The notes beneath the pieces are model-generated. The model saw only the letters and a list, made by a program, of their open reading frames with translations. It had not been told where the DNA came from and made no database searches. A stretch of 64,000 nt of DNA from Spongilla lacustris (Eukaryota; Porifera; Demospongiae; Spongillida; Spongillidae), in contig OX442423.1 of the NCBI GenBank assembly GCA_949361645.1, positions 7,906,624-7,970,623 of the forward strand, written 5' to 3'. The position numbers were made by a program, and so were the translations under genes. Shown here piece after piece: positions 13,041-24,577 of the stretch. How positions within the stretch are numbered: position 1 is the first letter of the stretch; each line of letters begins with the position of its first letter.

Positions 13041-14240
13041 AATCTACAATAATTAAATTATTGTTACCAAGTTAATTATTTGGCATGTATTATTTGGCAT
13101 GTATCACATTTTTTCCTTTACACTCTACTGTACATTCTCCCTATCATGCAACATCTTGTATCAATTTTGTTATTGTATCTACATGTATGCAACCACTTAC
13201 ACATCACATGATACCTGAATTGCATTAATGGTTAATAGCACTTAGGAGATACTACATATTTAGCTGAGCAAATCTACTCTATTTTTAGTTTAAGCAAACA
13301 ATTGGCATGCGATGCACATAATATGACATATAGGAGCTTCTTGTTAAAAATATCAGTATATTGGTTATCTACTATAAACATAACTTCTTGTTAAAAATAT
13401 ATGGGTTTATTTCTTATTAACACAAATGTACATGCTCAGTTTGATGTTTCTCATTTTAACCACCAGTGACAATGATATATGCACACATACCAGAGGCTTG
13501 AATATCACTTCCCCCAACACATTCATGTGCATGTACACGTCACTGATATACATGTAAATGTACAACAAAGAATTAGACCTAAAGTATACATGAGTATATC
13601 ACTTACATGTACAGGCTTGCGTGCAGTGTGTGACATCTAAGGTCTCAAGCTGCCATCCATACAAGTACATTGTATTTATGTTGGTAAAAAGCACATGCTG
13701 AGAGCCTGCATGTATGGTTTACTGAAGAGATCAATCTGGTCCTCTCTGTAGTGAAGGACAGAAGTCTTGTAAGCATCAACACCAACTGAATTAAGTACTG
13801 TACATGTAAAGCATACACTAATCTACTGTTTACATTGTGCATCAATGCATGCAATCGTGTGATAATGATGTACTTACCCAGCTTACACCTACTTTAAATA
13901 TTTAGTGTCCTTGGTAAAACATGCAGGGATGCCCTTGCATGTGTGTATGTGGACAGATCGTGTGTATGTACATAAGTGTACCTTCTGCAACTGCCAATGG
14001 CGTTGTTTGGTGGTTGCTTCCACTGATGAACCACTCACAAACACTATCAGCACTCTTCAGCAAAGTAGTTTTCAAGAAGTCCTCCCCAGATTCTCCTGCT
14101 TCTTCTGCCCTCCTGTTCCACTATAGCAAACCAAACATTGAAAGAACTTTCAGACAACATTAATCACTCATTTTAGCAAATAAGGCAGGTCATGGCACAT
14201 ATTATAAATCTACGTACTTGCATTGCCTAAATGACACAAT
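13041..14240. other. No gene recognised; head fragment of the dispersed repeat
   Basis: AT-rich sequence. About 13615-13720 is a partial copy of the dispersed repeat of 2946-4175 (GCAGTGTGTGACATCTAAG, then a CATCCATACAAGTACATTGT-like stretch). No supported coding region. Confidence 0.45.
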
Positions 14241-14270
14241 GGATACTTGGGGGGTTGGGAGATCAATATG

Positions 14271-14452
14271 TAGATCTAACTACAGACCTGGGGATGGGGT
14301 TGCTCACTACATCAGAAGGACTGCATGGGAAACAGTCCTTCTGATGGTCAATGGCCTGAATACCTTGAATATAGGTGTTGGTTGGTTCCTTTCGCCGGAG
14401 GCCCAGCACTGTAGAACTTGCAACCCCATCTCCAGGTCTGTAGTTAGATCTA
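14271..14452. repeat. Nested foldback (hairpin) element
   Basis: Outer arms 14271-14303 and 14420-14452 are inverted copies (TAGATCTAACTACAGACCTG against its complement) with one mismatch. Inside lies a second perfect inverted pair, ATCAGAAGGACTG at 14311-14323 and CAGTCCTTCTGAT at 14333-14345. This is compatible with a small MITE-like foldback. No coding content. Confidence 0.85.
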
Positions 14453-14699
14453 CTTCAAGAGTTAGTTGTGGCACCTGCAAAAGGAGCTTTTGAAGGTCAT
14501 CATACACATGAAGGTACAAGCACACCTGTTTTCACACCAGTAATCACTGCGCTCCATGTGGCATCTGTGCTCTTCCAGCTGCCCATTCCACGTCATAGCA
14601 TTTACCTACACTTGGGAGGCAACAAGACAATCAGGTTATACAAAATGGATGCTAATCCACTCCAAGGCAAATGCATCAATGCAAAACAAACAGATGGCA

Positions 14700-15055
14700 A
14701 TCCACTTCAAGGTTTTTACCTCTCGTTGGATCAGGCAACACACAAGTTCTAGTCCCCTTCAAGGTTTTTACCTCTCGTTGGATCAAGCAACACACAAGTT
14801 CTAATCCACTTCAAGGATTTTACCTCTCATTGGATCAGGCAACACACAAGTTCTAAACCACTTCAAGGTTTTTACCTCTCGTTGGATCAGGCAACACACA
14901 AGTTCCAATCCACTTCAAGGTTTTTACCTCTCGTTGGATCAGGCAACATACAGATCCTAATCCAATTCAAGATTTTTACCTCTTGTTGGATCAGGCAACA
15001 CACAGATTCTAATCCACTTCAAGGTTTTTACCTCTCGTTGGATCAGGCAACAAGG
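14700..15055. repeat. Minisatellite, 52-bp unit, about seven copies
   Basis: The unit begins TTCAAGGTTTTTACCTCTCG and continues through TTGGATCAGGCAACACACAA and GTTCTAATCCAC. Because 52 is not a multiple of three, successive copies are read in all three frames. Confidence 0.95.
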
Positions 15056-15770
15056 TACACAAAACAGCTGCTCCTCCACTTACCTTTAACTGGATGAGAC
15101 AGAAAGACAAAATGGTTTACTTGTTACCTTTTGCAATCATGCTGTAATCCGTTCAGGCCCCATTGCAACATGTTGCCTGCAGTACCTAGTGGAAAATGTT
15201 TTTACTGGTGAGATGCTTTTCTCTGAAATGATGAAAGAAAACTGTCAATCTGATGTCTTAAGTTGTTCTGAATTCAGACATGTGGCTTCAATGCTAATTG
15301 CTCATTAAATAGCTACATGCATGTTGTAAACAGTTGGCTGGTAACTTTCAACTAACCTCCCCTTTACACATGTAGTGTTAATCTCATGTCACATTGATTG
15401 TTTTATTGGTACACTAACAAGCTGATTAATTTCAAAAGGTACATGCATGTTGGCCGGTCTGGTAACTTTGAACATATATAACTAGTACCCGGATGCTTCC
15501 TAGGGCGTGCACAGTGGATCTCGCGGACATACATGGTTGCCTATTTTGATCATACTATGTGCACCTACACAGCAGAAAACATACAGAGCAGTGACAGCAA
15601 TATGTAGAGGGAGGGGCCAAGCTGACTATACATGTATCACAAAATATGAATCAAAATAATATTTGCAGTATCGAATTTATAAATCCAGCATCCAAACAAA
15701 TCGCCTGGTGGGTAATTCAATGTAATGTATTTCAATGGACCCACTAAACATTATGAACTGGTACTTTCAA
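15056..15770. other. No gene recognised
   Basis: Unique-looking sequence just beyond the 3' end of the minus-strand gene ending at 15774. Nothing diagnostic is seen. Confidence 0.4.
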
Positions 15771-15773
15771 AGC

Positions 15774-18700
15774 TCACACCTCTGCCTCGCACTCAAAGTC
15801 TTCCTCACTGGCCGCTGTGTTCACCTTGATGGCCTTGAGCTCTTCCTCCTGACCTTTCAGCACTGTGCTCCACATCTTTGAGAGCTTTTTCAGCGACTAG
15901 TCCATGTGGAAAGAAGAGGTATGCACATTGTAAGATGTCCATTTTACATTTGTATTGTACAAACGTATTTGTGACTATGGTTAATTGCACTACATGTGTA
16001 TGACTTTCATCACACTTTATCTGCCACCCTACATCCACAAAGTGATACAACTAATGTATAAACACACACTGTAGCATGAGCTATGAGAAATAGTACCTCG
16101 TTGTAATTAGTGCTGTGATTTTATACATAGCCCTGCACACATAGCTCCCACAGCTCACCAGCATAGCCCTGCACACATAACCCTGCACACATAGCCCTGC
16201 ACGCATAGCCCTGCACACAAAGCCCTGCACACATAGCCCTGCACACATAGCCCTGCACACATAGCCCTGCACACATAGCCCTGCACGCATAGCCCTGCAC
16301 ACATAGCCCTGCACACATAGCCCTGCACACATAGCCCTGCACGCATAGCCCTGCATACATAGCCCTGCACACATAGCCCTGCACACATAGCCCTGCACAC
16401 ATAGCTCTGCACATATAGCTCACACAGCTCACCAGTAGTGCTAATAGCTCTGCAGGCTTCGTGATTGTCCCTCCCAGCAGCAGTGGTAAGTCAATGAGGA
16501 GGGAATGGAGCAATAGCAGATGTCATATTCAGGACTTGCTAACATCTACACATGTACACGTATCAACAGATTCATCATGCACAACTTCTATGTGGCCATG
16601 GGCCTAGCAGGCTTCTCGACAGCTACCATTAGCTTGGTGGCCTTCTTTTCTATGCTTTATTGATTATTCATTTCTTTATAGTTTGTGTTTGCAATGGTAT
16701 TTTTCTTCCATCCCCACCAACCCATTTGCCCTCCCTCCCTGGAGTGGTATACCCCTGGAGGTCTGCTTGCATGGAAAGGGGTGGTGGCCTTGTCAAGGAA
16801 GAGGGAAGAGAAAGGGGCAGCGGCAGATCCAGGGCTTGTGAGGGGTGAGCACGTGCCCAGAGTGCCCACCCCCCTCCACCCATGGACCTACTGCTTAAGG
16901 ACAGGGAGAGGGAAGGCTTCTCCAGTTGGGAGAACACTATTGGGTGGGCATGCCCATAAGTGCCCTCCCGCCTGGACACCCTCAAGAGTGAAAGAAGAGG
17001 AGACATGGAGAGTAGAACAAGTCCTCCCACCCTAAGTACAATTACTATGTGGGGCTTATTGTAAGCTTACAGTTTCAGTGTCCAAACCTAAGTACACTGC
17101 ACCAGGCCATGACATGTTCACAATAATGTCTATTTGATCTACACTAGCTGCATCTCACACCAACAGGGCAAAGAAACCCAAGACTGAACATTTTGGCAAT
17201 TGTTTTCCAATCTGTATTTGATGTGTGTGATGCCACTAAATGAAAGCTAGGAGACATTCCTGCCTAAAGCGACTGCTATAAGAAGCACAAGAGAAGGATG
17301 CTAAGGTCACTAAGCGTACGAAGCTAGAGACAGAAGGTATGAAGCGAGATACAAGAGCTGGAAAAAATCTTGACATGACGACTGCACACATGAAGTACAT
17401 CTTGGAAAACATATACGCAAAAGAGAGCCGGAATTAAATTGCCCAAACATTGAAGTGAGATGCAGACTGTTAGCCCAGTTCACTCCCTCCCCCTCTCCCA
17501 ACCTTCACATGCTGGAGAAATAGTGACAGGGCCAAGGCCAGCATGTTAGCTCAAAAATCTATTCCATGGTAAAGATACCTCACTCTTCCACTTACATGTA
17601 GTTAAGATTTACGTCAGTTTGGTTAGTAGGTATACACTGCTATGTAGGTATATTTGGAACCCAATTCACACTTGGAAGATTTTCAGATCATTTTTGCTAT
17701 TGATACTACTGGAGTTAATGCACCATGCACCAATATCATACATCTATGCACATTTAGGAGCATGCATAACAGAACCCAGTCCTCACAGCACACCAGCACA
17801 CACAGCCTGCCTTTTTAGCAGTGGAGTACTTATAACATCAACACAGGTACCATTGTATACGTTCATCGATGTGGGCTCGGATATACCGCGTGAGATGAAC
17901 CAGACATGATCCACAGGAGAGTTCACAACAGGTGTCTCCACAATGATGACAATGATCTCGAGTATCACTGTGATAAAGGTATAGAAAGGGAATATAAAGG
18001 GAGGGTGTAGAGGAGGGGCACAGGGGGAGGGGACATACAGGGAGGGGCTAGGCACAGGGGGAGGGGACATACAGGGAGGGACTAGGCACAGGGGGAGGGG
18101 AAATACAGGGAGGGGGTAGGCACAGAGGGAGGGGACATACAGGGAGGGGGTAGGCACAGGGGGAGGGGACATACAGGGAGGGGGTAGGCACAGGGGGAGG
18201 GGACATACAGGGAGGGGGTAGGCACAGGGGGAGGGGACATACAGGGAGGGGGTAGGCACAGGGGGAGGGGACATACAGGGAGGGGGTAGGCACAGGGGGA
18301 GGGGACATACAGGGAGGGGGTAGGCACAGGGGGAGGGGACATACAGGGAGGGGGGAGGGAACATACAGGGAGGGGTAGGCACAGGGGGAAAGGACATACA
18401 GGGAGGGGGTAGGCACAGGGGGAGGGGACATACAGGGAGGGGTAGGCACAGGGGGAGGGGACTTACAGGGAGGGGGTAGGCACAAGGGGAGGGGACATAC
18501 AGGGAGGGGGTAGGCACAGGGGGAGGGGATATACAGGGAGGGGAGGAGGGTGAAGGTGACTCAATGATAATGATCTCATGAGTATCACTGAGAGAAGGTA
18601 TAGGAGGGGAACATACACAGACAGTGTAGAGGAGGGGCACATGGGGAGGGAACATACAGGGAGGGGGTAGGAGTGGGAGTTATGGAAAGGGAATTCACAG

Positions 18701-20031
18701 GGAGGGGAAGGAGGGGGACACAGGGGGAAGGGACATATAGAATAGAGGGCTATACATGGGCAGAACCCGTGACCCCGAGCATCTCTCACCATCTCCTCTA
18801 CATTCCGTGTGGAGAGCAGCTGTGCCCTCAGCTCAGCAATGTTGGCCTCCAGAGCTGAGTCTTCTCGCTGCATCCTGTGATGGTGCTGAGGGCATGGAGG
18901 GATGGCTGAACAGCTGGTGGTGGTAGATGATTCAGCTGCTGCAGCTATCTTTCATCCGTCTCTTTATGCTGCTGCAGTTCTAAATAGAAGTAAATACGGT
19001 GCTTTAAAAAATCAAAATCCATCCGTCTGCATCACACAAATGTACAATACAACAGCACGCAGGTTGGTGGGCCAGTGTGGGAATGTAAGCACCTGTGACC
19101 TGCACAATAAAATGAGGTGCAAAGGTGAGGCAGGTACTCTATTGGAATTATTGCATGTACTATTGCCTATATGTTGGATTGGCAATCTCTGAATGCAGTG
19201 GAAAGGAGCAGATAATAGCGAAGAGTTGGCTTTTTTTTAAACACAAGTTACTTGACATTGTGTGCTAGATGCAGCAGTGCCTTGAGGGATATGTAGCATG
19301 CTCAGATTAAAATTCCCAAAAATGTAATACTATTTCATTTTCTATTTGGTGCGCACTCCCAATGCACAGTGCGCTACAGACAATGTACAATTATATGCAT
19401 AAAGCGCATACATGTAGCGATAATGTTTCAACTCGTATGAGTAAATGTACATTACACCCAACTCTCTTCGAATCAGGTCTGAGTACGAGAACTATACACT
19501 AATTAAAAAAATTCGCCACGCGCACGCATGCCGCCGTCCCCATACGTACAGTTACTATTACATGCAGTGGAGAGAGGAAAAGCACGGAAGAGAGCTAGCA
19601 CGTGCACACATACAACCGTGACTCCAGGATAACGAAGTTATTAACTACGATAATTAACCTGATACATCTGCATGCTGGCTTACCATGGGCATGGCGCCAA
19701 AGCAAATGCTTCCCGTAGCATGTCGATCGTCGGAACCTTTTCCCACCGCGGCCTGGTTGAGCGAATTATGCCCCCTATTAAATGTATAGTTAATAAAAAC
19801 GTTCCCATAGAAATGGGGAAGTAAAAGACAAACAAAGACCCGCTCTCCTTACCTGCCAAAGCACAGTGTACCCGTCATGGCACCTGAAGCGCGCACACGA
19901 GGGTTGTAGGTCACGTTGGTAGTAGAGTGAAAGATGAATGAAGCTGCGCGTAGATAAATACTGGCTAGACATACATATAAACACACAGGTGGACCACCTA
20001 CAGGTTGTACAGGAACGACGGGAGCGGCCAT
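15774..20031 (-). CDS. Small predicted coiled-coil protein, three exons
   Basis: Function is not recognised. Three minus-strand exons fit together in phase. Exon 1 is 20031-19853, starting MAAPVVPVQP and ending at donor GTAAGG. Exon 2 is 18874-18790, after CACAG, encoding MQREDSALEANIAELRAQLL and ending before GTGAGA. Exon 3 is 15896-15774, after CTAG, encoding a lysine- and glutamate-rich tail that ends DFECEAEV and a stop. The total is 387 nt, 128 residues. Exons 2 and 3 look helical and charged, so a short coiled coil is likely. Exon 1 contains an unlikely middle part, and a further intron inside it (acceptor TTCAG before GTGCCATGAC) is possible. The long introns hold the 15- and 34-bp minisatellites. 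Extra exons may have been missed. Confidence 0.45.
16125..16425. repeat. Minisatellite, 15-bp unit
   Basis: About 20 copies of CATAGCCCTGCACAC with CGC and other single-base variants. It lies within the last intron of the minus-strand gene 15774-20031. The repeated CRAMCAGLCVQGY-type frames are repeat artefacts. Confidence 0.95.
16500..18000. other. Intronic sequence of the minus-strand gene; no exon supported
   Basis: This lies between exons 3 and 2 of the gene 15774-20031. It includes a stretch at about 16810-16990 with a GGCAGATCCAGG motif that resembles dispersed sequence near 39680. No exon with good splice sites could be supported. Confidence 0.35.
18003..18545. repeat. G-rich minisatellite, 34-bp unit
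   Basis: About 15 copies of ACAGGGAGGGGGTAGGCACA followed by GGGGGAGGGGACAT. Degenerate copies continue to about 18730. All the strand asymmetry is G on the plus strand, and each unit holds several runs of four to five G, so it could form G-quadruplexes. Its proline-rich minus-strand frames are artefacts. Confidence 0.95.
18902..19852. other. Intron 1 region of the minus-strand gene; no other feature
   Basis: Lies between exons 2 and 1 of the gene 15774-20031. No second gene is recognised on either strand. Confidence 0.35.
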
Positions 20032-20771
20032 GACAGAAGAGTTTTCCTGAGCTCGAAAAAGTCACAACTAAAAATGCTGCTATTGTGTTTTCAGTAACGA
20101 TAACTGCGCATGCGCGCGCCAAAGGCGGCATTTCGTTTTGAAGGGCAGTGTATAGAATCAATTGGAATTCGAGTCGTTAGAATGTAAAGAAAAAAATGCC
20201 AACCCGTGCCTATATAGCGGTGTGTATAGCATTTGTGTAGCGTCTTTGTTAGTCGCCTATCATAAAATTTAAAAAGATTAAATTGTGATGGGTGTAGTAC
20301 AAGATGCAATAGGTGACCTAGCTAGCATCTCTTGTGTACGAAGAGGCTATATACCTGAACCAATTGTATCTTCTCCATGGGCGTGGGGCATGGCTCCCCC
20401 TTTGACTGAATGGCACCACCCCCCCCACCCCCCTCTCTGGGGGCGCCCATGTTCAAACATATTGGCAGTCTCACACATTGAAAAAGAATAGTAAATACAG
20501 TGGTCAAACGGAAGCACGGCATGTTTCATTTACATGTACACCACTTTTGTTTTGGGCCAAGTTCCATATAACACCTTGCAGACAAAGTTGCTGAGAATGG
20601 GGGCGGGGGGGGGGGGGGGGAAGAGAACATTTTCTGGATGGATACAAGCCAGCTGCAGGCTGCCTTTTGAGGGCCATCAGTCTGTGTGTAATGAGGATCC
20701 CAAACCAGCAGGACAGGATTCGATGATGGAGCTGAGCTGCCAGAACTTACAGAGATATTGAGATATTTGTG

Positions 20772-20808
<37 letters not shown>

Positions 20809-21220
20809 TGAAAATTGTGCCAATGTGTGCACTTAATGTTTGCATACGTATAATTATTGATGACATCACTGCTATAATTATTAGTGGAACCTGCTGCAAC
20901 ATAACTAAATTTGTGGGTGTTAAGAAATGAAAATGTATTGGCTTTAGAAAAATATTTTTAAGTCTGCCGAGCGCAATGATACATAATTGCATAGTAAATT
21001 TAAATATGCACATAGTTCATACATATCAATGCAGTTTGTACTATACATCGAAGAAAAAGGTGGCATGGAGGGGTGCTGCTGCAGTTTGGAAGGATGGCTA
21101 GGTCACATCTTTCAAATTAAACTCACTGACAACCTTCTAATTCACAATCATTGATCATCAATCTGAGATTATCAAACAAAAACCACACAGGAATCCATCA
21201 GCTGCCTCCCTTCTATCTCC
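20032..21220. other. Upstream region of the small gene; poly-C, poly-G and GT tracts
   Basis: Probable 5' flank of the minus-strand gene, including a comparatively CpG-rich stretch near 20100. It also holds C-rich sequence at about 20410-20440, a poly-G run at about 20602-20620 and a (GT)n microsatellite at about 20777-20806. No coding region supported. Confidence 0.4.
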
Positions 21221-21296
21221 CTCCCTCCCTCCCTCCCTCCCTCCCTCCCTCCCTCCCTCCCTCCCTCCCTCCCTCCCTCCCTCCCTCCCTCCCTCA
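21221..21296. repeat. (CCCT)n microsatellite
   Basis: Perfect tetranucleotide repeat, CCCT on the plus strand, about 19 copies. Confidence 0.98.
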
Positions 21297-22669
21297 CTTC
21301 TCCATATAGTGATTCGGGAGAGCATGTCACATGACCTGGTATATGTACATGTACTGCTTCATTCTGGTGGTTGTGTACATGTATTATTGGGTGTGGCTGA
21401 TCCTTGGTACATGTACCCAAGTAGATCTTTGATTAAACCTTTGGAACCATCAATGGATAGCTCCTCCTCTATACATGTACCTGTAGACACCATTGATGAG
21501 AAACTGCTGACTGAAGCCATGAATCATCTTTGTACTACAGCTCAGTTGAAAGACCTGACCTCTTTTTTTTTTTTTTTGAATGCTGATCACACCTCACACC
21601 CCAGACGTACACATGTCTCTTACAGGCCTTCCTTTTCCTCCCTCTTGAGAGAGGACTCTGTAAACTAGATGGAAGGCATTATCATAGACTTCTTGTATAC
21701 ACCATGTTTGTTTGCAGACATATTCCCCTATGTAGATCATGCATGCATCCACCACAACACTCTCTACCACCATTACTATATATCCTCACATCTACACACA
21801 CTCACCTTCACTGCCCTACTGAAGTACTCTGCCCTGCTGGTCAGTCTGAACAGCTGCAGGAAGGTGTAGGCATTTCCTGCAACACCATGACATAATCCAT
21901 ACCCCTTGCAAAGGAGACCTCGGTCCCAGACCACTTCCCCACAGTCCACCGCAGCATCGTGTCATCAAACACCATTAACAGGTGATACCATAATTATAGA
22001 TGATGTCATAAAAAATGTTGCAGCAACCCTCAAGTGATGACATTAGCTAGTTGCATAAATATGTGCACGTATATAGCTGACATTGTCTCATAAGCACATC
22101 ACATTGTTCGCTTTCGTATCCAGCTCCCATACAACCCCACTACACATTAGCTCCTAAGGCTCTTATTCTTATGTGCTGATACATGTAAATGTACACCTAA
22201 CCCCTTGATAGTATATGATGTACACTTTAACCCCTGGATACTATATATTGTACATTTGTACACATTAACCCCTGGATACTCTATAGTGTACATTTTGGCC
22301 CCTGAATACTCCATAATGTACACTTAACCCCATACCCATACACTGTAGGCACACCAGTGCACCAGCTTGTCAGTTCTGGCTTGAAGGGACGTTCCCCGAG
22401 GGCATCTTCAGGGAGAGAAGGTAGTCCACACAGGGCTTCACCAAGGCAGATATGCGAGGACTGGGGACTGTACATTTGGGCGGGAAATATGACATAACAT
22501 TTCCACATACATCGGTGGTGGATGCAAGATTATTGTAGGAAAGGTGTAGGTGTGTAGGAAAGGTGTAGGGGATCTGATGTACTCTATACCTGCCCTCAAT
22601 AATCTTATTTTATTTTATTAAATAAGTTAGACAAAAATTGTCACTGTATTTTAACAGTTTGAAAGTCAC

Positions 22670-23003
22670 ACACACAAATACACATGTACACACACATACA
22701 CACACTACATCACACATCAAACACATCACATACACACATCACACACACCACACATGTCACACACACACCACACACATCACATACACACACTCACATGTCA
22801 CACACCACACACATCACATACACACGTCACACACACCACACATATCACATACACACCACACATCACATACAAACACATACACATGTACACATACACTACA
22901 CTCACATACACACCACACATCACATACACACATCACACACACATCACACACACGCCACACACATCACACATATCACACACACACACAAACCACACACACA
23001 CAT
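22670..23003. repeat. CA/CACAT microsatellite
   Basis: Imperfect ACACAC and CACATCACA repeat. It lies in the intron directly after the LANCL exon that ends at 23006. The histidine- and threonine-rich frames are artefacts. Confidence 0.95.
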
Positions 23004-23100
23004 ACCTGTAGGAGGACTGCCATGATTCCAGCCAGCTCCTAGGTAGTGCTTCCCATGCCAAGTGTACATCAAGGGGGAGTGGACCTCCGGCTCCTTCGGC

Positions 23101-24250
23101 TACTTACCAAATAAAATGGCCCCACCTCTTAACACCTCTCCCTCTCCTCCCCAGTCTTATACCTGGACCAAATATGTGTGTAACCACAAACATTGCTAAC
23201 TGTGTGACATCATATGCAGCGTGTAGGTCATTGGAATGTCCCTGGGTTATCACTGGAATGTATGATTTTACTTTATATTTATGTCATTGTAAACACATAC
23301 ATGTATAGCTATGCACAGTGGTCCCTCTGTGAAGGAGCCAATTTGCTGGATCGACACCAACCACTCAATAGAGCCAACAGTATCAATCTAGTAGGGAATT
23401 CAAATGTGTTTCAAGTCTGCTACAAGAGCCATTTATAAGGGAAGCAAGAAGTATCTTTTACCAATGCAAAGTGCCAGCATAACCTAAGAGAAATGCCTGC
23501 TGGATAAAGAGATGGTAAACCTGCTGGTTCAGCTTCCCATAGTGGTGGTGCGTTTTACTACTTTTGATGAAGTTACAAGTGTTACGGTTCACCTATTTAA
23601 CGCACTCACATCATCAGATCAGCTGACTGTAGTGAGAATTCTATTTACATGTACAGATATGCATGTAATAGCTGAAGCATGACACAATAATGTGAGTAAT
23701 TGGTAACTAAGCAGATCTATGGCCGGCATCATCTCTGCATTTTATGTGTATGTGAGGTTGGATGATGTGGACTGTATGCCACGACACAACAACCTAAGCA
23801 CTGGACTGAGGAACACTATCGCACCAAGTACATGTATTTACTGACTGTTTGCCATTTAGCTGCACAATGCATACATGTATGTGCTTCATCTACAACCCAG
23901 AGCAATCACGTTTTATTCATGCTACATGTCTTGTATGCACTCAAAAGCAAACATTTACTATCCGTCAGCAGAATGTTGATACTGGGTTGGGAAAAAAATC
24001 AAGCCTCTCTGATGTCTATTCAGGCAAGTCTGGGTGTGGTCTTATGGTCGATACGCGTGACAATGGCAATAACATTTTGAAATTGGTATGAAACGCTGCA
24101 ACTTGGTTGGTATAATGGAATGAGTTTATACTCAGACCCTCTGTAGGAGATGTCATATGGCAAGCAAGGGATTGTTATGTATATTTGGGTCTGAGCACTG
24201 TAGTCCTTAAATCTGCTTGTTTGTATTTGGGCAGTCTGAAGTGTAACTTC
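23101..24250. other. Intron of the LANCL pseudogene; no other feature
   Basis: Between the LANCL exons at 24485 and 23099. Unique-looking sequence with no further exon or gene supported. Confidence 0.35.
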
Positions 24251-24254
24251 TACC

Positions 24255-24257
<3 letters not shown>

Positions 24258-24311
<54 letters not shown>

Positions 24312-24460
24312 GCACGTGTGTGTATGTACATATGTGTGTACATATGTGTGTATATGTGTGTGTATATGTGTGTATATGTGTGTATGTGTATACGTGTGTA
24401 TGTGTGTGCATGTGTATACGTGTGTATGTGTGTGCATGTGTATATGTGTGTGTGTGTGTA
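24258..24460. repeat. (GT)n and GTAT-rich microsatellite
   Basis: A pure (GT)n core at about 24258-24308 is followed by TATGTGTGTA variants. It lies in an intron of the LANCL pseudogene. Confidence 0.95.
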
Positions 24461-24514
24461 CAATATATCTACTACTGTAGTCACCTCTGCTATCAGGGAC
24501 CCCTCCACTGCCCC

Positions 24515-24577
24515 TAGTCTCGTACCCAGACCCTGATTCCCACAGCTGCGGATGGAGTAGGTCTGGGTACGAGACTA
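24515..24577. mobile_element. 63-bp MITE with 9-bp target-site duplication
   Basis: Perfect 18-bp terminal inverted repeats, TAGTCTCGTACCCAGACC at 24515-24532 and its complement at 24560-24577, surround a 27-bp loop. The 9-mer CACTGCCCC flanks it on both sides (24506-24514 and 24578-24586), an exact target-site duplication. It sits in or at the 3' edge of a LANCL exon. A 9-bp duplication is typical of Mutator-like elements, but no superfamily is claimed from so short an element. Confidence 0.88.

Noticed and set aside
16420..16500. An extra minus-strand exon (LLLGGTITKPAELLALL)
   Set aside because: A GTGAGC donor is present, but no acceptor gave a phase compatible with the neighbouring exons.
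17783..18655. A 290-codon proline-rich minus-strand frame
   Set aside because: Almost all of it is the 34-bp G-rich minisatellite read on the minus strand. A possible Cys-rich exon near 17840-17960 had no convincing acceptor.
21172..21420. Last LANCL exon near the (CCCT)n tract (SPESLYGE)
   Set aside because: Only a faint resemblance to the conserved PFSLFEG region; it runs straight into the microsatellite and has no clear splice sites.
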